Source: Bacteroidales bacterium
GTDB taxonomy: Bacteria > Bacteroidota > Bacteroidia > Bacteroidales > UBA932
Length of the DNA stretch: 31,919 bases
Direction: 5' to 3'
Assembly: GCA_004552615.1 (NCBI GenBank)
Contig: SFNZ01000013.1
Coordinates: forward strand, 1-31,919
The stretch's first letter is position 1, and each line of letters begins with the position of its first letter. Positions 23,245-31,709 of the stretch are shown one piece after another. Made by a program: the position numbers and the translations under genes. Under the pieces are notes generated by a model, which worked only from the letters and a program-made list of their open reading frames with translations, searched no databases and was not told the origin of the DNA.

Positions 23245-24672
23245 ATGAACAGAAAAGATTTTTTACGGAGCCTCGGAGTGCTCACTGCCGGGGCCACGTT
23301 CCTCGGAGGCGAGGAAAGCATGAAAGCCGCCGGCAAGGCGATGGGCGTTACAGCCGAGAGCCTGATGCCTACGGATCCTGAAGTGGATTTCCCTGTCAAG
23401 GGACTCAAAGCGTCTGTCAGAAAGCCTGTGACCGTGGTAATCATCGGTGCAGGCAACCGGGGAAGAACTTATTCCGGGTATGCGAAGATGTTCCCTGAGT
23501 GCATGCAGATTGTCGGCGTGTCGGACATCCGTGAGAGCCGCAAAAACGCGATGGGCGACAGGTTCAATGTGCCTGAAGAGCACCGTTTCGGAGACTGGAG
23601 CGAGGTGTTCAAGGTGCCTAAGTTCGCCGATGCAGTCGTGGTCTCGACCCCTGACGATACCCATTACGGGCCTGCCATGAAAGCCCTTGAGATGGGTTAC
23701 AACGTGCTTCTCGAGAAGCCTGTGGCACAGTCCGAGAAAGAGTGCACCGACATTGCCGCCCAGGCGCACAAATACGGCGGAGTGGTGGCAGTATGCCACG
23801 TGCTACGATACAGCCCATATTTCAGGGCAATGTACCAGGCCATCCATACCGGAATGATCGGCAAGCTGATAAGCATCCAGCACATGGAGCCTATCGAGTG
23901 CCGCCACATGGCGCATTCTTACGTGAGGGGAAACTGGAGGGATTCTGAGAAGACCACCCCTATCATCCTCGCGAAGAGCTGCCATGACCTGGACATCCTG
24001 CGCTGGTTCGTAGGAAAGCCTTGCAAGAGCATCGTGGCCGACGGATCCCTGACCTGGTTCAAGAAGGAGAATGCCCCGGAGGGAGCGCCCCTGCGCTGTA
24101 CTGACGGTTGTCCTCATGAGAAAACATGCCCGTTCTCCGCAATTGACATTTATGTCAAGAGGAAACAGCACCTCGGAGTATTCGACCTTAAGGATTCACG
24201 GGACGAGAAGGAGATAATGTCGAAGATATCCGACCCGAACAACGAATGGGGAAGGTGCGTATATCATTGCGACAACAACCAGCCAGACCATTTCGTGAGC
24301 GAGATGGTGTTCGAGGACGGTACCACCGCGTCATTCTCGATGGAAGCATTCACCCCGTTCGGAGGCCGCCGCACGAGAGTGATGGGGACAACCGGATATA
24401 TCGAAGGAAACGGAAGCGAGTTCACTGTATATGAGTTCCGCTCTGACAAGAAGATCGTATGGAACAAGAAGCTGTCCGAAATTCCTGAATACAAGAATTC
24501 AGGCCACGGCGGAGGAGACATGGCGCTGGTATGCGACTTCCTCGAGGCGGTGGATTCCCACGACGAGTCCAAGCTGACGAGCAATATAGACGCCTCCATC
24601 GAGAGCCACGTCATGGGCTTCAGGGCAGAGAAGAGCCGTCTCTCCAAGAAAAAGGTGGATGTCAGCAAATAA
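23245..24672 (+). CDS. Gfo/Idh/MocA-family oxidoreductase
   Basis: The product is 475 residues. After a leader with a Tat-like but incomplete signal (MNRKDFLRSLGVLTAGATFL, lacking the Arg pair) comes a Rossmann fold with VVIIGAGNRGRTYSGYA (about 64-80), VSTPDDTHYGPAMKALEMG and the signature EKP (157-159). AKSCHDLDILRWF (243-255) is the usual active-site helix. Cys285, Cys289 and Cys295 lie in RCTDGCPHEKTCPFSA, a cluster seen in a subgroup of this family that may bind metal. Members act as NAD(P)-dependent sugar dehydrogenases or, in GH109 and related groups, as glycosidases using a bound NAD. The substrate is unknown; its place at the end of the mannose run suggests a sugar. It converges on rmuC with a three-base gap. 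Confidence 0.85.
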   Translation: MNRKDFLRSLGVLTAGATFLGGEESMKAAGKAMGVTAESLMPTDPEVDFPVKGLKASVRKPVTVVIIGAGNRGRTYSGYAKMFPECMQIVGVSDIRESRKNAMGDRFNVPEEHRFGDWSEVFKVPKFADAVVVSTPDDTHYGPAMKALEMGYNVLLEKPVAQSEKECTDIAAQAHKYGGVVAVCHVLRYSPYFRAMYQAIHTGMIGKLISIQHMEPIECRHMAHSYVRGNWRDSEKTTPIILAKSCHDLDILRWFVGKPCKSIVADGSLTWFKKENAPEGAPLRCTDGCPHEKTCPFSAIDIYVKRKQHLGVFDLKDSRDEKEIMSKISDPNNEWGRCVYHCDNNQPDHFVSEMVFEDGTTASFSMEAFTPFGGRRTRVMGTTGYIEGNGSEFTVYEFRSDKKIVWNKKLSEIPEYKNSGHGGGDMALVCDFLEAVDSHDESKLTSNIDASIESHVMGFRAEKSRLSKKKVDVSK

Positions 24673-24675
24673 CAT

Positions 24676-26028
24676 TCATTCTTCCGGAAGCGACGGAATC
24701 TCGTCAATGTCAATGATGGCTTTTATCGGATGACGGTCACTGTTCCGGGCTCCGAGCCTGATGAGTTTTTTGGAGGTATTGAGGATGCTCTGCCCTCCGG
24801 GGTCGAGTTTCCTCTGTCCCTCCGAATATTCAGATTGTGCCCTGGCCAAAGCCTTGCCGAGTGACTCATATCTCTCCATGAATTGACCGACACGGTCAAT
24901 CATCTCATTTGCAAGCGCATAGACCTTCTCATGATTGTTGGCCTGCGCGACTTGCGTCCATGTCAGGCTGACCATCTTCAAAGCACCGTAGAGGGTCTGC
25001 TCATCAGCTATGTACACATTCTTTTCTGCAGCCCTGCGCCACAGGTCAGGCTCGGCATTGAGCGCCGTCCACAGGGCGCCTACGTTCGGAACGAACATTA
25101 TCACATAACCGGCCGAGACCTTCGGTGGCTGCACATAGCCTGCATAATCCTTGGCGGCAAGTTCCTTCACATGTTTGTTGAGACTGTCGATATGGGCCTT
25201 GAGGAATACCTGCCTCTCCGCATCATCTGCAGCATTCACGTAATCCACATAGGCTGTAAGTGACACCTTGGAATCGATAATAACTTCCCTGCGCTCATCC
25301 AGATGAAGTATGACGTCCGGGCGCATGGTTCCTCCGGCTGCATTTCGGACGGGATTTCCTCCCGCATCTTTCAGAACCTCCTGGGTATCATAATGTATCC
25401 CCCTCGTAAGTCCCTGGGAATCCAGCAGTTCCTCGAGAATTGTCTCTCCCCAGTCGCCCTGCATCTTGCTCCCGTGCTTGAATGCGGCGGCAAGTTCGTC
25501 TGCGCTCTTCCTCGCGGCATCGCTGTGCGCCATCAGGCTCTTTATGTGCTCCCGCATCTCACCGTTCCTCTCGGCCTGCTCCTTGCTGCCGTCATCCATG
25601 GCCTTCTTGAGCTCTTCGATTTTTTCCTTCAGGGGATTGACAATCTGACCGAGGCTTGCACTGCTCGTCTCCGAGAACTCCTTCTGCCGGGTCTTCAGCA
25701 TTTCTCCCGTCTCGTCCTTCATCTGGGCTGACACCCTGGCCACCACATCATCGAAACGGGTCTTGAGGTCGTCCATGGCCTCCTTATGAATCTTCTCCCG
25801 TGCAGCAATGTCTTCCTCGTTCCGCTTCTTAAGTTCTTCATTGCGGGCTGTCTCGTGATTCAGGTCAGACTCGAGTCGTGCAATTTCCACCTTGTATCGC
25901 GCCTCAGCCTGCGCCGTAGCAGACAATGCAGCCTGAGAGGACCTGGTCCTCACGACAGCACGAGCCACGAAAAAGGCTATAGCCGCAGCCAGGACAAAAC
26001 CCGCAATGAATGACAATACAATCTCCAT
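24676..26028 (-). CDS. rmuC: DNA recombination protein RmuC homologue
   Basis: The product is 450 residues. An N-terminal membrane helix (MEIVLSFIAGFVLAAAIAFFVARAVV) is followed by a long coiled coil rich in Glu, Lys and Ala (about 30-160). The RmuC domain (PF02646) follows, with KMQGDWGETILEELLDSQGL, RPDVILHLDERREVIIDSKVSL and YVIMFVPNVGALWTAL. RmuC proteins have a nuclease-like fold; in E. coli RmuC limits inversions at short repeats. I chose the ATG at 26028, which opens directly into the membrane helix. An in-frame ATG at 26067 would overlap the upstream gene by 34 bases and add a non-homologous leader. It is the last gene of a three-gene operon. Confidence 0.93.
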   Translation of the reverse strand: MEIVLSFIAGFVLAAAIAFFVARAVVRTRSSQAALSATAQAEARYKVEIARLESDLNHETARNEELKKRNEEDIAAREKIHKEAMDDLKTRFDDVVARVSAQMKDETGEMLKTRQKEFSETSSASLGQIVNPLKEKIEELKKAMDDGSKEQAERNGEMREHIKSLMAHSDAARKSADELAAAFKHGSKMQGDWGETILEELLDSQGLTRGIHYDTQEVLKDAGGNPVRNAAGGTMRPDVILHLDERREVIIDSKVSLTAYVDYVNAADDAERQVFLKAHIDSLNKHVKELAAKDYAGYVQPPKVSAGYVIMFVPNVGALWTALNAEPDLWRRAAEKNVYIADEQTLYGALKMVSLTWTQVAQANNHEKVYALANEMIDRVGQFMERYESLGKALARAQSEYSEGQRKLDPGGQSILNTSKKLIRLGARNSDRHPIKAIIDIDEIPSLPEE

Positions 26029-26033
26029 TTCGA

Positions 26034-26816
26034 TCACCGTTTCAAAATACCTTCCATGTCCTCCCAAGGGAGAGTGACCTTGATAATGCCGAGATAATAT
26101 GGACCTATCTCATATTGTCCATAGATATAGGTAACGCCTTCCTGGGTCACGATGAAATTGCCGTTAGGTTCTATATCTTTGATGAATAGCGCATTATAAG
26201 CATCCGGATCCGGCAGGGATTCCTCCAGGCGGGAAGAAAGCAGTCCGGACAGGGTCTCCCGGTACCCGTCACCGAACAGGTCTGTCTCCGTAAGCAGATT
26301 GCCCGAAACATCGAATACCATTCCCGTCTCGGAAGTGCTTCCGTGAGCGCCGCCCGTGTACGAATAGGATGTAACATCGTATGAAATCATGCCCTTATAT
26401 TCCCCGCAGACAAATCCGCTTACTGACATCTCCCAGGAAAGGCATGCAGAATCATCTCCCTGTTCCCCGAGATAGGAGAGCAACTCCAGATTTGCATCGC
26501 GGTACTCCCGTACGCAACTGTCGGCCCATGAATCGGCCGAAGCCTCAATGTCAATGGAGCCATCTGCCCGGAATGCCTCACGGCAAATACTCCCCTTGAT
26601 GCTGTTCACCGCCTCGTCCGGAATCCCGGCTACAGGATATTCCAACGAGACATTTACTATGACAGAGTCAGCGCGTCCTTCCGCAAGCGCCTCACAACGC
26701 TTGAATTCCACATTTTTCATTTTCAGCCTGTCGCGGTCACACCCCGCAAGCATGACGGAAGCCAGGACCGCGACGGCTGCAAACTTCAGGATAAAGTTTT
26801 CAAAGTTCAGTTTCAT
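26034..26816 (-). CDS. DUF3298 (RsiV-like) lipoprotein
   Basis: The product is 260 residues. MKLNFENFILKFAAVAVLASVMLAGC ends in a textbook lipobox (LAGC, Cys26). The body shows the DUF4163/DUF3298 arrangement found in the extracellular part of the anti-sigma factor RsiV: MISYDVTSYSYTGGAHGS in the middle, and YGQYEIGPYYLGIIKVTLPW at the C-terminus. RsiV binds lysozyme in Firmicutes. In Bacteroidetes these lipoproteins have no anti-sigma domain and their role is unknown. An alternative ATG at 26831 overlaps the stop of the upstream peptidase gene. The gene is followed after five bases by rmuC. Confidence 0.8.
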   Translation of the reverse strand: MKLNFENFILKFAAVAVLASVMLAGCDRDRLKMKNVEFKRCEALAEGRADSVIVNVSLEYPVAGIPDEAVNSIKGSICREAFRADGSIDIEASADSWADSCVREYRDANLELLSYLGEQGDDSACLSWEMSVSGFVCGEYKGMISYDVTSYSYTGGAHGSTSETGMVFDVSGNLLTETDLFGDGYRETLSGLLSSRLEESLPDPDAYNALFIKDIEPNGNFIVTQEGVTYIYGQYEIGPYYLGIIKVTLPWEDMEGILKR

Positions 26817-26823
26817 GATATAA

Positions 26824-29304
26824 TCAGTCATTGTTCATTTCCGTGATATCCACCTCTCCCTTCTTGCTGCTTCCCATCAGCCACTCGCTGTAATAGTCAG
26901 CCAGCTTCCAGAAGAAGTACTCGTTCATGTCGCCGTATCCGTGACGCTGTCCCGGAAGGAAAAGCATGTCGAAACGCTTGTTGGCGCGGATAAGGGCATT
27001 GATGACACGTATCGTATTGGCCGGATGCACATTGTCGTCAATGTCTCCGGTGCAGAGCAGGAGATGCCCTTTCAGGTTCTTCGCGAACTGCTGGTTGGTC
27101 TCGATATGATATACGAATGTCGTGTCGCCCTTCTCTATCTTCTCCCTGATACCGTGATGCTGCTCGCTCCACCATCTGTTGTAGATGGAATTGTCGTGAT
27201 TGCCGGAGCAGGAGACAGCTACCTTGAAGAAGTCAGGATAGGTCAATATCGCAGCCGTGGACATGAAGCCTCCGCCCGAGTGTCCGTGGATTCCTACCCT
27301 GTCGAGGTCAATCCAAGGATAACGAGCACCGAGCTGCTGGATGGCATATTTCTGGTCCTCGAGACCGTAATTGCGCATATTGCCGTAGCCATAATTGTGA
27401 TACCATTTCGAACGGTTCGGATGGCCGCCCCTGTTACCCACCGTTATGACGATGAACCCGAGTTGGGCCAGCCTGTCAGTACGTGTGAACCCGCGGCTCC
27501 ATTTGATCGTATTGGCCTCAACCTGAGGGCCCGGATAAACGTAATCACATATAGGATAGACCTTTGTGGAATCGAAATCGAACGGCTTGTAGATAGCTCC
27601 ATAGAGATCCGTGATACCATCTGCCGCCTTCACAGTGAATCTCTCCGGGAACTTGTAACCGGCATCGAAGAGCAGGGAGAAGTCAGCCTCCCCGAGAGTG
27701 CAGATACGGCGTCCGGTCGCGTCATAAAGCGCGGAAGCAGGCTTGTAGTCAACACGTGAGTAATTGGCAATGAAATATTTGCCGTCCTCGGAGCCGATGG
27801 CCTCCACATTCATGTCAGGCATATCGAGCAGCTTGATCGGACCGCCCTGCAGGCTGACGCGGTAGGTATGCATCTGGTACGGATTCTCGCCCTCTTCCCG
27901 GCCGCATGCGCTGAAGATTACATATCCTTCCTTTTCATTGACACTTACAATGTCATCCACATGGAATGCCCCTTCGGTAAGATTCCTCACGAGCGTGCCG
28001 TCGGCATTGTACAGATACAGATTGGCCCAGCCGTTGCGCTCCGACCAGTGGATGAGCTGTTTTCCGCCACCTATTATCTCCAGGCCGCGTCCCTCGACAT
28101 AAGTGTTCATCCTCTCGGATATCACGGTACGGGTCGAGTCGCTGTCCACACCCACATGGCATACATCCATCCTCTTAAGGTCCCTGCTCATCCTCGTGAG
28201 ATAGAAACCGTTGGCATCGCCATGCCATTTCGGGGAATAATATTCCTTGAAGCTCTCTTCAACCTTGCGCGGAGCCCTCTCCAACGACAGTTCCTGGTCC
28301 TTGAAAGCATTGATTTTCACCTTATGTGATGTCCATCCTTCGGTTTCGAACACATACAATGTTCCCTTCGGCCCCGGTTCTCCCGGCATCTGGTATTTGT
28401 AGGTCTCGAGAGTCGGCCTAGGATTGCTGAGCGAATTGATCACCCACATCTCCTTCAGCGGACTGGTGTCCCAGCGCATCACGGCAATATGCTTTGAGTC
28501 CGGACCCCACACGAGTTCGCCTGGATATGTCCTCGCCGTGGTGTCGGTCTCGGTGTATCCCTTGTAATTGTCTATGCCATAGGCGGATTCCCTGAAACCG
28601 TCTCTTGTGATTCGGTGCTCCACGATAGTGGTGTCCTTCGGATTCTTGACTGCCTTGCGCATGTTCAGGGTGTCCATATAGTAGAGGTCGGCATTCTTCA
28701 CATAGACTCCGACCAGTCCGTCAGGAGATATGCTTGCCCACCTCGGATATTTGTCTTCCTTCTTGTCCGTGGTATAGGTCAGATTCCCGTCGGAAATCCT
28801 GTAGCGAAACCTGAACACCAGCTTCTCGTCCTTTTTGTCTTTAGAAGTCGTGTCCTTGCGCTCCTGAGTGCTCGTGATGCTGAACTTGAGATAATTCTCG
28901 TCCTCCGGGTCGATTTCAACGCCCCTGAACGGGATATGCCTGGCGTCGAACGGATCTTTGACAATCTCGGTCAGCTTCATGGCAAGCTTGTCCAGGTCGA
29001 ATACAGGGGTTGTCCTGCCCTGCACCGGATCCGCTATGTAATAATTCGTACCGGAGGACGTCTTCCATTGATACAGGAACCTGTCCCCGGTCCTGAACCA
29101 CGAAGGCCTGACCTCGGTAGAGAAAACCATCTGGCTGACACGTTTTGCAGAAAAGCGCTCGGCCAGTGCATAATTCGGAGTATGCACATACTCCCTTCCG
29201 TCCTCCCGTACCGGGGAAACGGATTGAGCTGAAATACCGGACGCAGCCGTCAGGGACAATGCCAATGCAGCAGCCGCCGATGTCAAATTCTTCATTGTCA
29301 TCAT
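26824..29304 (-). CDS. S9-family prolyl peptidase (dipeptidyl peptidase IV-like), secreted
   Basis: The product is 826 residues. A signal peptide (cleavage after ISA, about residue 26) is followed by a beta-propeller DPPIV N-terminal domain (about 90-560) and an alpha/beta-hydrolase S9 domain (about 580-815). The catalytic triad is visible: GIHGHSGGGFMS with Ser676, GDIDDNVHP with Asp756 and GQRHGYG with His788. Such periplasmic enzymes remove N-terminal dipeptides, often Xaa-Pro, during peptide use. It begins an operon with the DUF3298 lipoprotein (overlapping or adjacent starts) and rmuC. A weak core TATATTCG lies at 29324-29331 on the minus strand without a convincing -33 partner. Confidence 0.92.
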   Translation of the reverse strand: MMTMKNLTSAAAALALSLTAASGISAQSVSPVREDGREYVHTPNYALAERFSAKRVSQMVFSTEVRPSWFRTGDRFLYQWKTSSGTNYYIADPVQGRTTPVFDLDKLAMKLTEIVKDPFDARHIPFRGVEIDPEDENYLKFSITSTQERKDTTSKDKKDEKLVFRFRYRISDGNLTYTTDKKEDKYPRWASISPDGLVGVYVKNADLYYMDTLNMRKAVKNPKDTTIVEHRITRDGFRESAYGIDNYKGYTETDTTARTYPGELVWGPDSKHIAVMRWDTSPLKEMWVINSLSNPRPTLETYKYQMPGEPGPKGTLYVFETEGWTSHKVKINAFKDQELSLERAPRKVEESFKEYYSPKWHGDANGFYLTRMSRDLKRMDVCHVGVDSDSTRTVISERMNTYVEGRGLEIIGGGKQLIHWSERNGWANLYLYNADGTLVRNLTEGAFHVDDIVSVNEKEGYVIFSACGREEGENPYQMHTYRVSLQGGPIKLLDMPDMNVEAIGSEDGKYFIANYSRVDYKPASALYDATGRRICTLGEADFSLLFDAGYKFPERFTVKAADGITDLYGAIYKPFDFDSTKVYPICDYVYPGPQVEANTIKWSRGFTRTDRLAQLGFIVITVGNRGGHPNRSKWYHNYGYGNMRNYGLEDQKYAIQQLGARYPWIDLDRVGIHGHSGGGFMSTAAILTYPDFFKVAVSCSGNHDNSIYNRWWSEQHHGIREKIEKGDTTFVYHIETNQQFAKNLKGHLLLCTGDIDDNVHPANTIRVINALIRANKRFDMLFLPGQRHGYGDMNEYFFWKLADYYSEWLMGSSKKGEVDITEMNND

Positions 29305-29382
29305 TTTATGTATAATTTTACTACGAATATACTGAATATGTCACAATAAAAATAATTTTTGTCACATAATTACATTTCACGG

Positions 29383-30318
29383 CTACAATCGGTAAAGCGC
29401 GAAAAGGGCCGAGCCGCTGCCTGACATGGAGGCATAGACGGCACCGGAATCGTATAATGACTGCTTGATGGCCGCCAGTTCCGGATGAGCCTTGAACACA
29501 GTCTTCTCGAAGTCATTGATCAGCAGATTCTTCCACTCGCTGACAGGTCTGCGCAGCACATCTTTGAGACGGATTCCAGGCTCCGCCGGGACAATCCCCT
29601 TGTATGCCTCGGCCGTGGAGACATGGATTCCCTCAGGGACCACTATCTGAAGTTCGTAAACCTCCTTCCCGTTGCCGTCCTTCCCGGACCGGGATGCGTC
29701 CTGCGTCCCTGCATCCACTATCCTGGCAGGAAGATTATACGGAGACAGAATCTCGCCCCTCCCCTCGCCTGTCATCGGCACGTCATAAATGAAAAAGGCA
29801 CAGTCACTTCCGAGTACGGATGCATATTCGGCAAGAGAAGCTTCCGGCAGGCCGAGCGAGAACAGGCTGTCCAGCATTTTCAGGGCATACGCAGCATCCG
29901 CGGAGCCTCCGCCAAGACCGGCCCCTACAGGAGAGGTCTTCTCGAGGAAAATCTTCACCGGAGGAAGATGGAAGTCCTTGTCCAGCAGCATATAGGCCTT
30001 GGCGCACAGGTCACTGAGCACATTCCAGTCGACCCCTTCCCTGCGGGCCACGGTAATCATCAGCTTGCCGTCCGGGGATATCCCCTGGGCGAGCTGCGGG
30101 ACCTCTTCATCAGAAACCCCCTGGACAGCGGAATTCTCCCCGTACAGGGCCACCAACCTCGACAATGTCCTGCTATAATCATCCCCGGCGACAATCTCCA
30201 GGGTGTCGCTATACTGCCCGGACTTCACGAACAATGTCTCAAGGTCATGGAAACCGTCCGGACGTTTCCGGAGCACGTTCAGGCCCAGGTTGATTTTTAC
30301 AGGCGGGTGTGTAATCAT
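29383..30318 (-). CDS. ispE: 4-diphosphocytidyl-2-C-methyl-D-erythritol kinase
   Basis: The product is 311 residues. IspE is the GHMP-family kinase of the non-mevalonate isoprenoid pathway and phosphorylates the 2-hydroxyl of CDP-methylerythritol with ATP. The N-terminus PPVKINLGLNVLRKRPDGFH and PVGAGLGGGSADAAYALKML (ATP loop, Asp141) are diagnostic, as is the C-terminal SMSGSGSALFALYRL. It is somewhat longer than the ~285-residue family norm, with extra residues around 45-75 and an Asp/Gly/Lys-rich insertion near residue 215. It starts 21 bases after the alpha/beta hydrolase gene and is probably cotranscribed. Confidence 0.94.
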   Translation of the reverse strand: MITHPPVKINLGLNVLRKRPDGFHDLETLFVKSGQYSDTLEIVAGDDYSRTLSRLVALYGENSAVQGVSDEEVPQLAQGISPDGKLMITVARREGVDWNVLSDLCAKAYMLLDKDFHLPPVKIFLEKTSPVGAGLGGGSADAAYALKMLDSLFSLGLPEASLAEYASVLGSDCAFFIYDVPMTGEGRGEILSPYNLPARIVDAGTQDASRSGKDGNGKEVYELQIVVPEGIHVSTAEAYKGIVPAEPGIRLKDVLRRPVSEWKNLLINDFEKTVFKAHPELAAIKQSLYDSGAVYASMSGSGSALFALYRL

Positions 30319-30339
30319 GTCAGAAAATTTTTCCGGCAG

Positions 30340-31272
30340 CTAATTTACACATAAATTCCCGATAAAACCTGACAGTGCGGAGAAATATGCCGTGTCCCCG
30401 GCGGGATAAAGGAATTTGTCGGCGATGAAATGCCTGTCACCTTCAATGACATAGGTATGTACCGGCGAGGCCCCTTCAGGACACGAAGACTTGGTGATTG
30501 AGCGGAGGAGTTTGACGAAACACTTGTAAGGCACCTGGGTATCCGCCCTGCTATGCATCATCAGGACCGGTTTGCCGGCGAGCCTCGGAGCATCTTCCAA
30601 AGGCGTCTCCCTGAACGGGTTCACGCCGAACTTGATACCTGCATACAATGCCGAGGAAAGCTTCGCCGGTGCCGCCAGGACAGGTGTGATATAATGTCCA
30701 AGCATCCCGCCCACTACATCCTGGAAAGAGGAAAACGCCGAAAGCGTGACAATGGCATCGACATTTTCATTGACCCCGGCACGGATTGCTATGCCTCCTC
30801 CCATTGACAGACCCATAAGGATGACAGGCACATCGGGATAATCGGAAACCGCCTGCCTCACTACGGCATTGATATCCTCTGTCTCCTCATAGGCCAGACA
30901 TATCCTGTCACCGTCACTCTCCCCATGGCCGCGGACATCCGGCAGATATGAGACGAGTCCTGATTTGCGGAACTCCTTCACATGACCGTAAAACGCTGTC
31001 ACCGAAGGGTTCTCGATGCCGGAAATGCATATCACGACTCCCCTGGCGCTGTCCTCCGGTGCAATTTTCAGGGTATGGATGCAGAATCCGTCCGTCGTGT
31101 TGAGATACAATGTATCCGGCTCCGGAAGCCCGAATTCTTCCGCTGCGAATACTCTGGAATAACTGACATGCTTGTCGCACACGATATTGATTAGTGCTAT
31201 AGGTCCTGCGATGACAATTACGGCATAGAGAGCCAGAATCGTGACTCCCACCCATTTCAATGCTTTCTTCAT
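30340..31272 (-). CDS. Membrane-anchored alpha/beta hydrolase
   Basis: The product is 310 residues. An N-terminal helix (VGVTILALYAVIVIAGPIAL) should anchor it in the inner membrane, with the hydrolase domain probably periplasmic. Fold motifs are VVICISGIENPS (oxyanion region), LPDVRGHGESDGDR, LMGLSMGGGIAIRAG with nucleophile Ser, MMHSRADTQVPY with Asp, and EGDRHF with His. This resembles serine aminopeptidase S33/lysophospholipase-like enzymes; the substrate is unknown. I chose the ATG at 31272. An ATG at 31284 is possible, but the longer frame from 31296 begins with TTG inside the promoter core and is unlikely. Confidence 0.82.
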   Translation of the reverse strand: MKKALKWVGVTILALYAVIVIAGPIALINIVCDKHVSYSRVFAAEEFGLPEPDTLYLNTTDGFCIHTLKIAPEDSARGVVICISGIENPSVTAFYGHVKEFRKSGLVSYLPDVRGHGESDGDRICLAYEETEDINAVVRQAVSDYPDVPVILMGLSMGGGIAIRAGVNENVDAIVTLSAFSSFQDVVGGMLGHYITPVLAAPAKLSSALYAGIKFGVNPFRETPLEDAPRLAGKPVLMMHSRADTQVPYKCFVKLLRSITKSSCPEGASPVHTYVIEGDRHFIADKFLYPAGDTAYFSALSGFIGNLCVN

Positions 31273-31293
31273 ATCTGGTTTCATGATTTCCGG

Positions 31294-31324
31294 CAAAGGT
31301 ATGTCAATTCATCCGACCGGGCAA
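31294..31324 (-). promoter_or_regulatory. Promoter of the hydrolase-ispE unit
   Basis: The minus strand has TACCTTTG at 31294-31301 and TTG at 31322-31324, spacing 20. The predicted start near 31288 leaves about 15 bases of leader before the ATG at 31272. Confidence 0.65.
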
Positions 31325-31426
31325 CAGACCGGATTCCGATGTCCATGCCGTTATAACTCAATATGTTGATATACAAATACTTTATAATAACAATTGTCCA
31401 CATCCCCGAGGATTCTCCCGCATATA

Positions 31427-31458
31427 TTTCATTCATTGAAAAAAATACATTATATTTG
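31427..31458 (+). promoter_or_regulatory. Promoter of the small gene and phosphopantetheinyl transferase
   Basis: TATATTTG at 31451-31458 is an exact core. TTTC at 31427-31430 lies 20 bases upstream in the -33 position. The core ends 28 bases before the ATG at 31487. Confidence 0.6.
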
Positions 31459-31486
31459 CACCGTTAACAAAACGCCTTATTTTTGT

Positions 31487-31696
31487 ATGGAACCTCCCAG
31501 TTCTGTAAATAATGACCGGACAATGCCGGCAGGACAACCTGCTGACGACCCGTTGTCGGATTTTATTAACAGCGATACATATCTGATTGTAACAAGCTGT
31601 CCTGAGGATGATCAGGACAGAAGTTATGTCGTGTGCGAGTATTCCCCGCGCACAGGATTGGCGTACATAGGTACAGGAGGCGGCATAGAATCATAA
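31487..31696 (+). CDS. Small protein of unknown function
   Basis: The product is 69 residues with an acidic, Pro/Asp-rich N-terminus (MEPPSSVNNDRTMPAGQPAD) and a compact C-terminal half (SDTYLIVTSC, then SYVVCEYSPRTGLAYIG) that looks like two or three short beta strands with two Cys. No signal peptide or membrane segment is seen. I chose the ATG at 31487 because the promoter core lies at 31451-31458; a longer frame from 31394 would start upstream of it. It is 13 bases before the phosphopantetheinyl transferase gene and should be cotranscribed. I do not recognise a family. Confidence 0.6.
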   Translation: MEPPSSVNNDRTMPAGQPADDPLSDFINSDTYLIVTSCPEDDQDRSYVVCEYSPRTGLAYIGTGGGIES

Positions 31697-31709
31697 GACA
31701 CAACACAAT

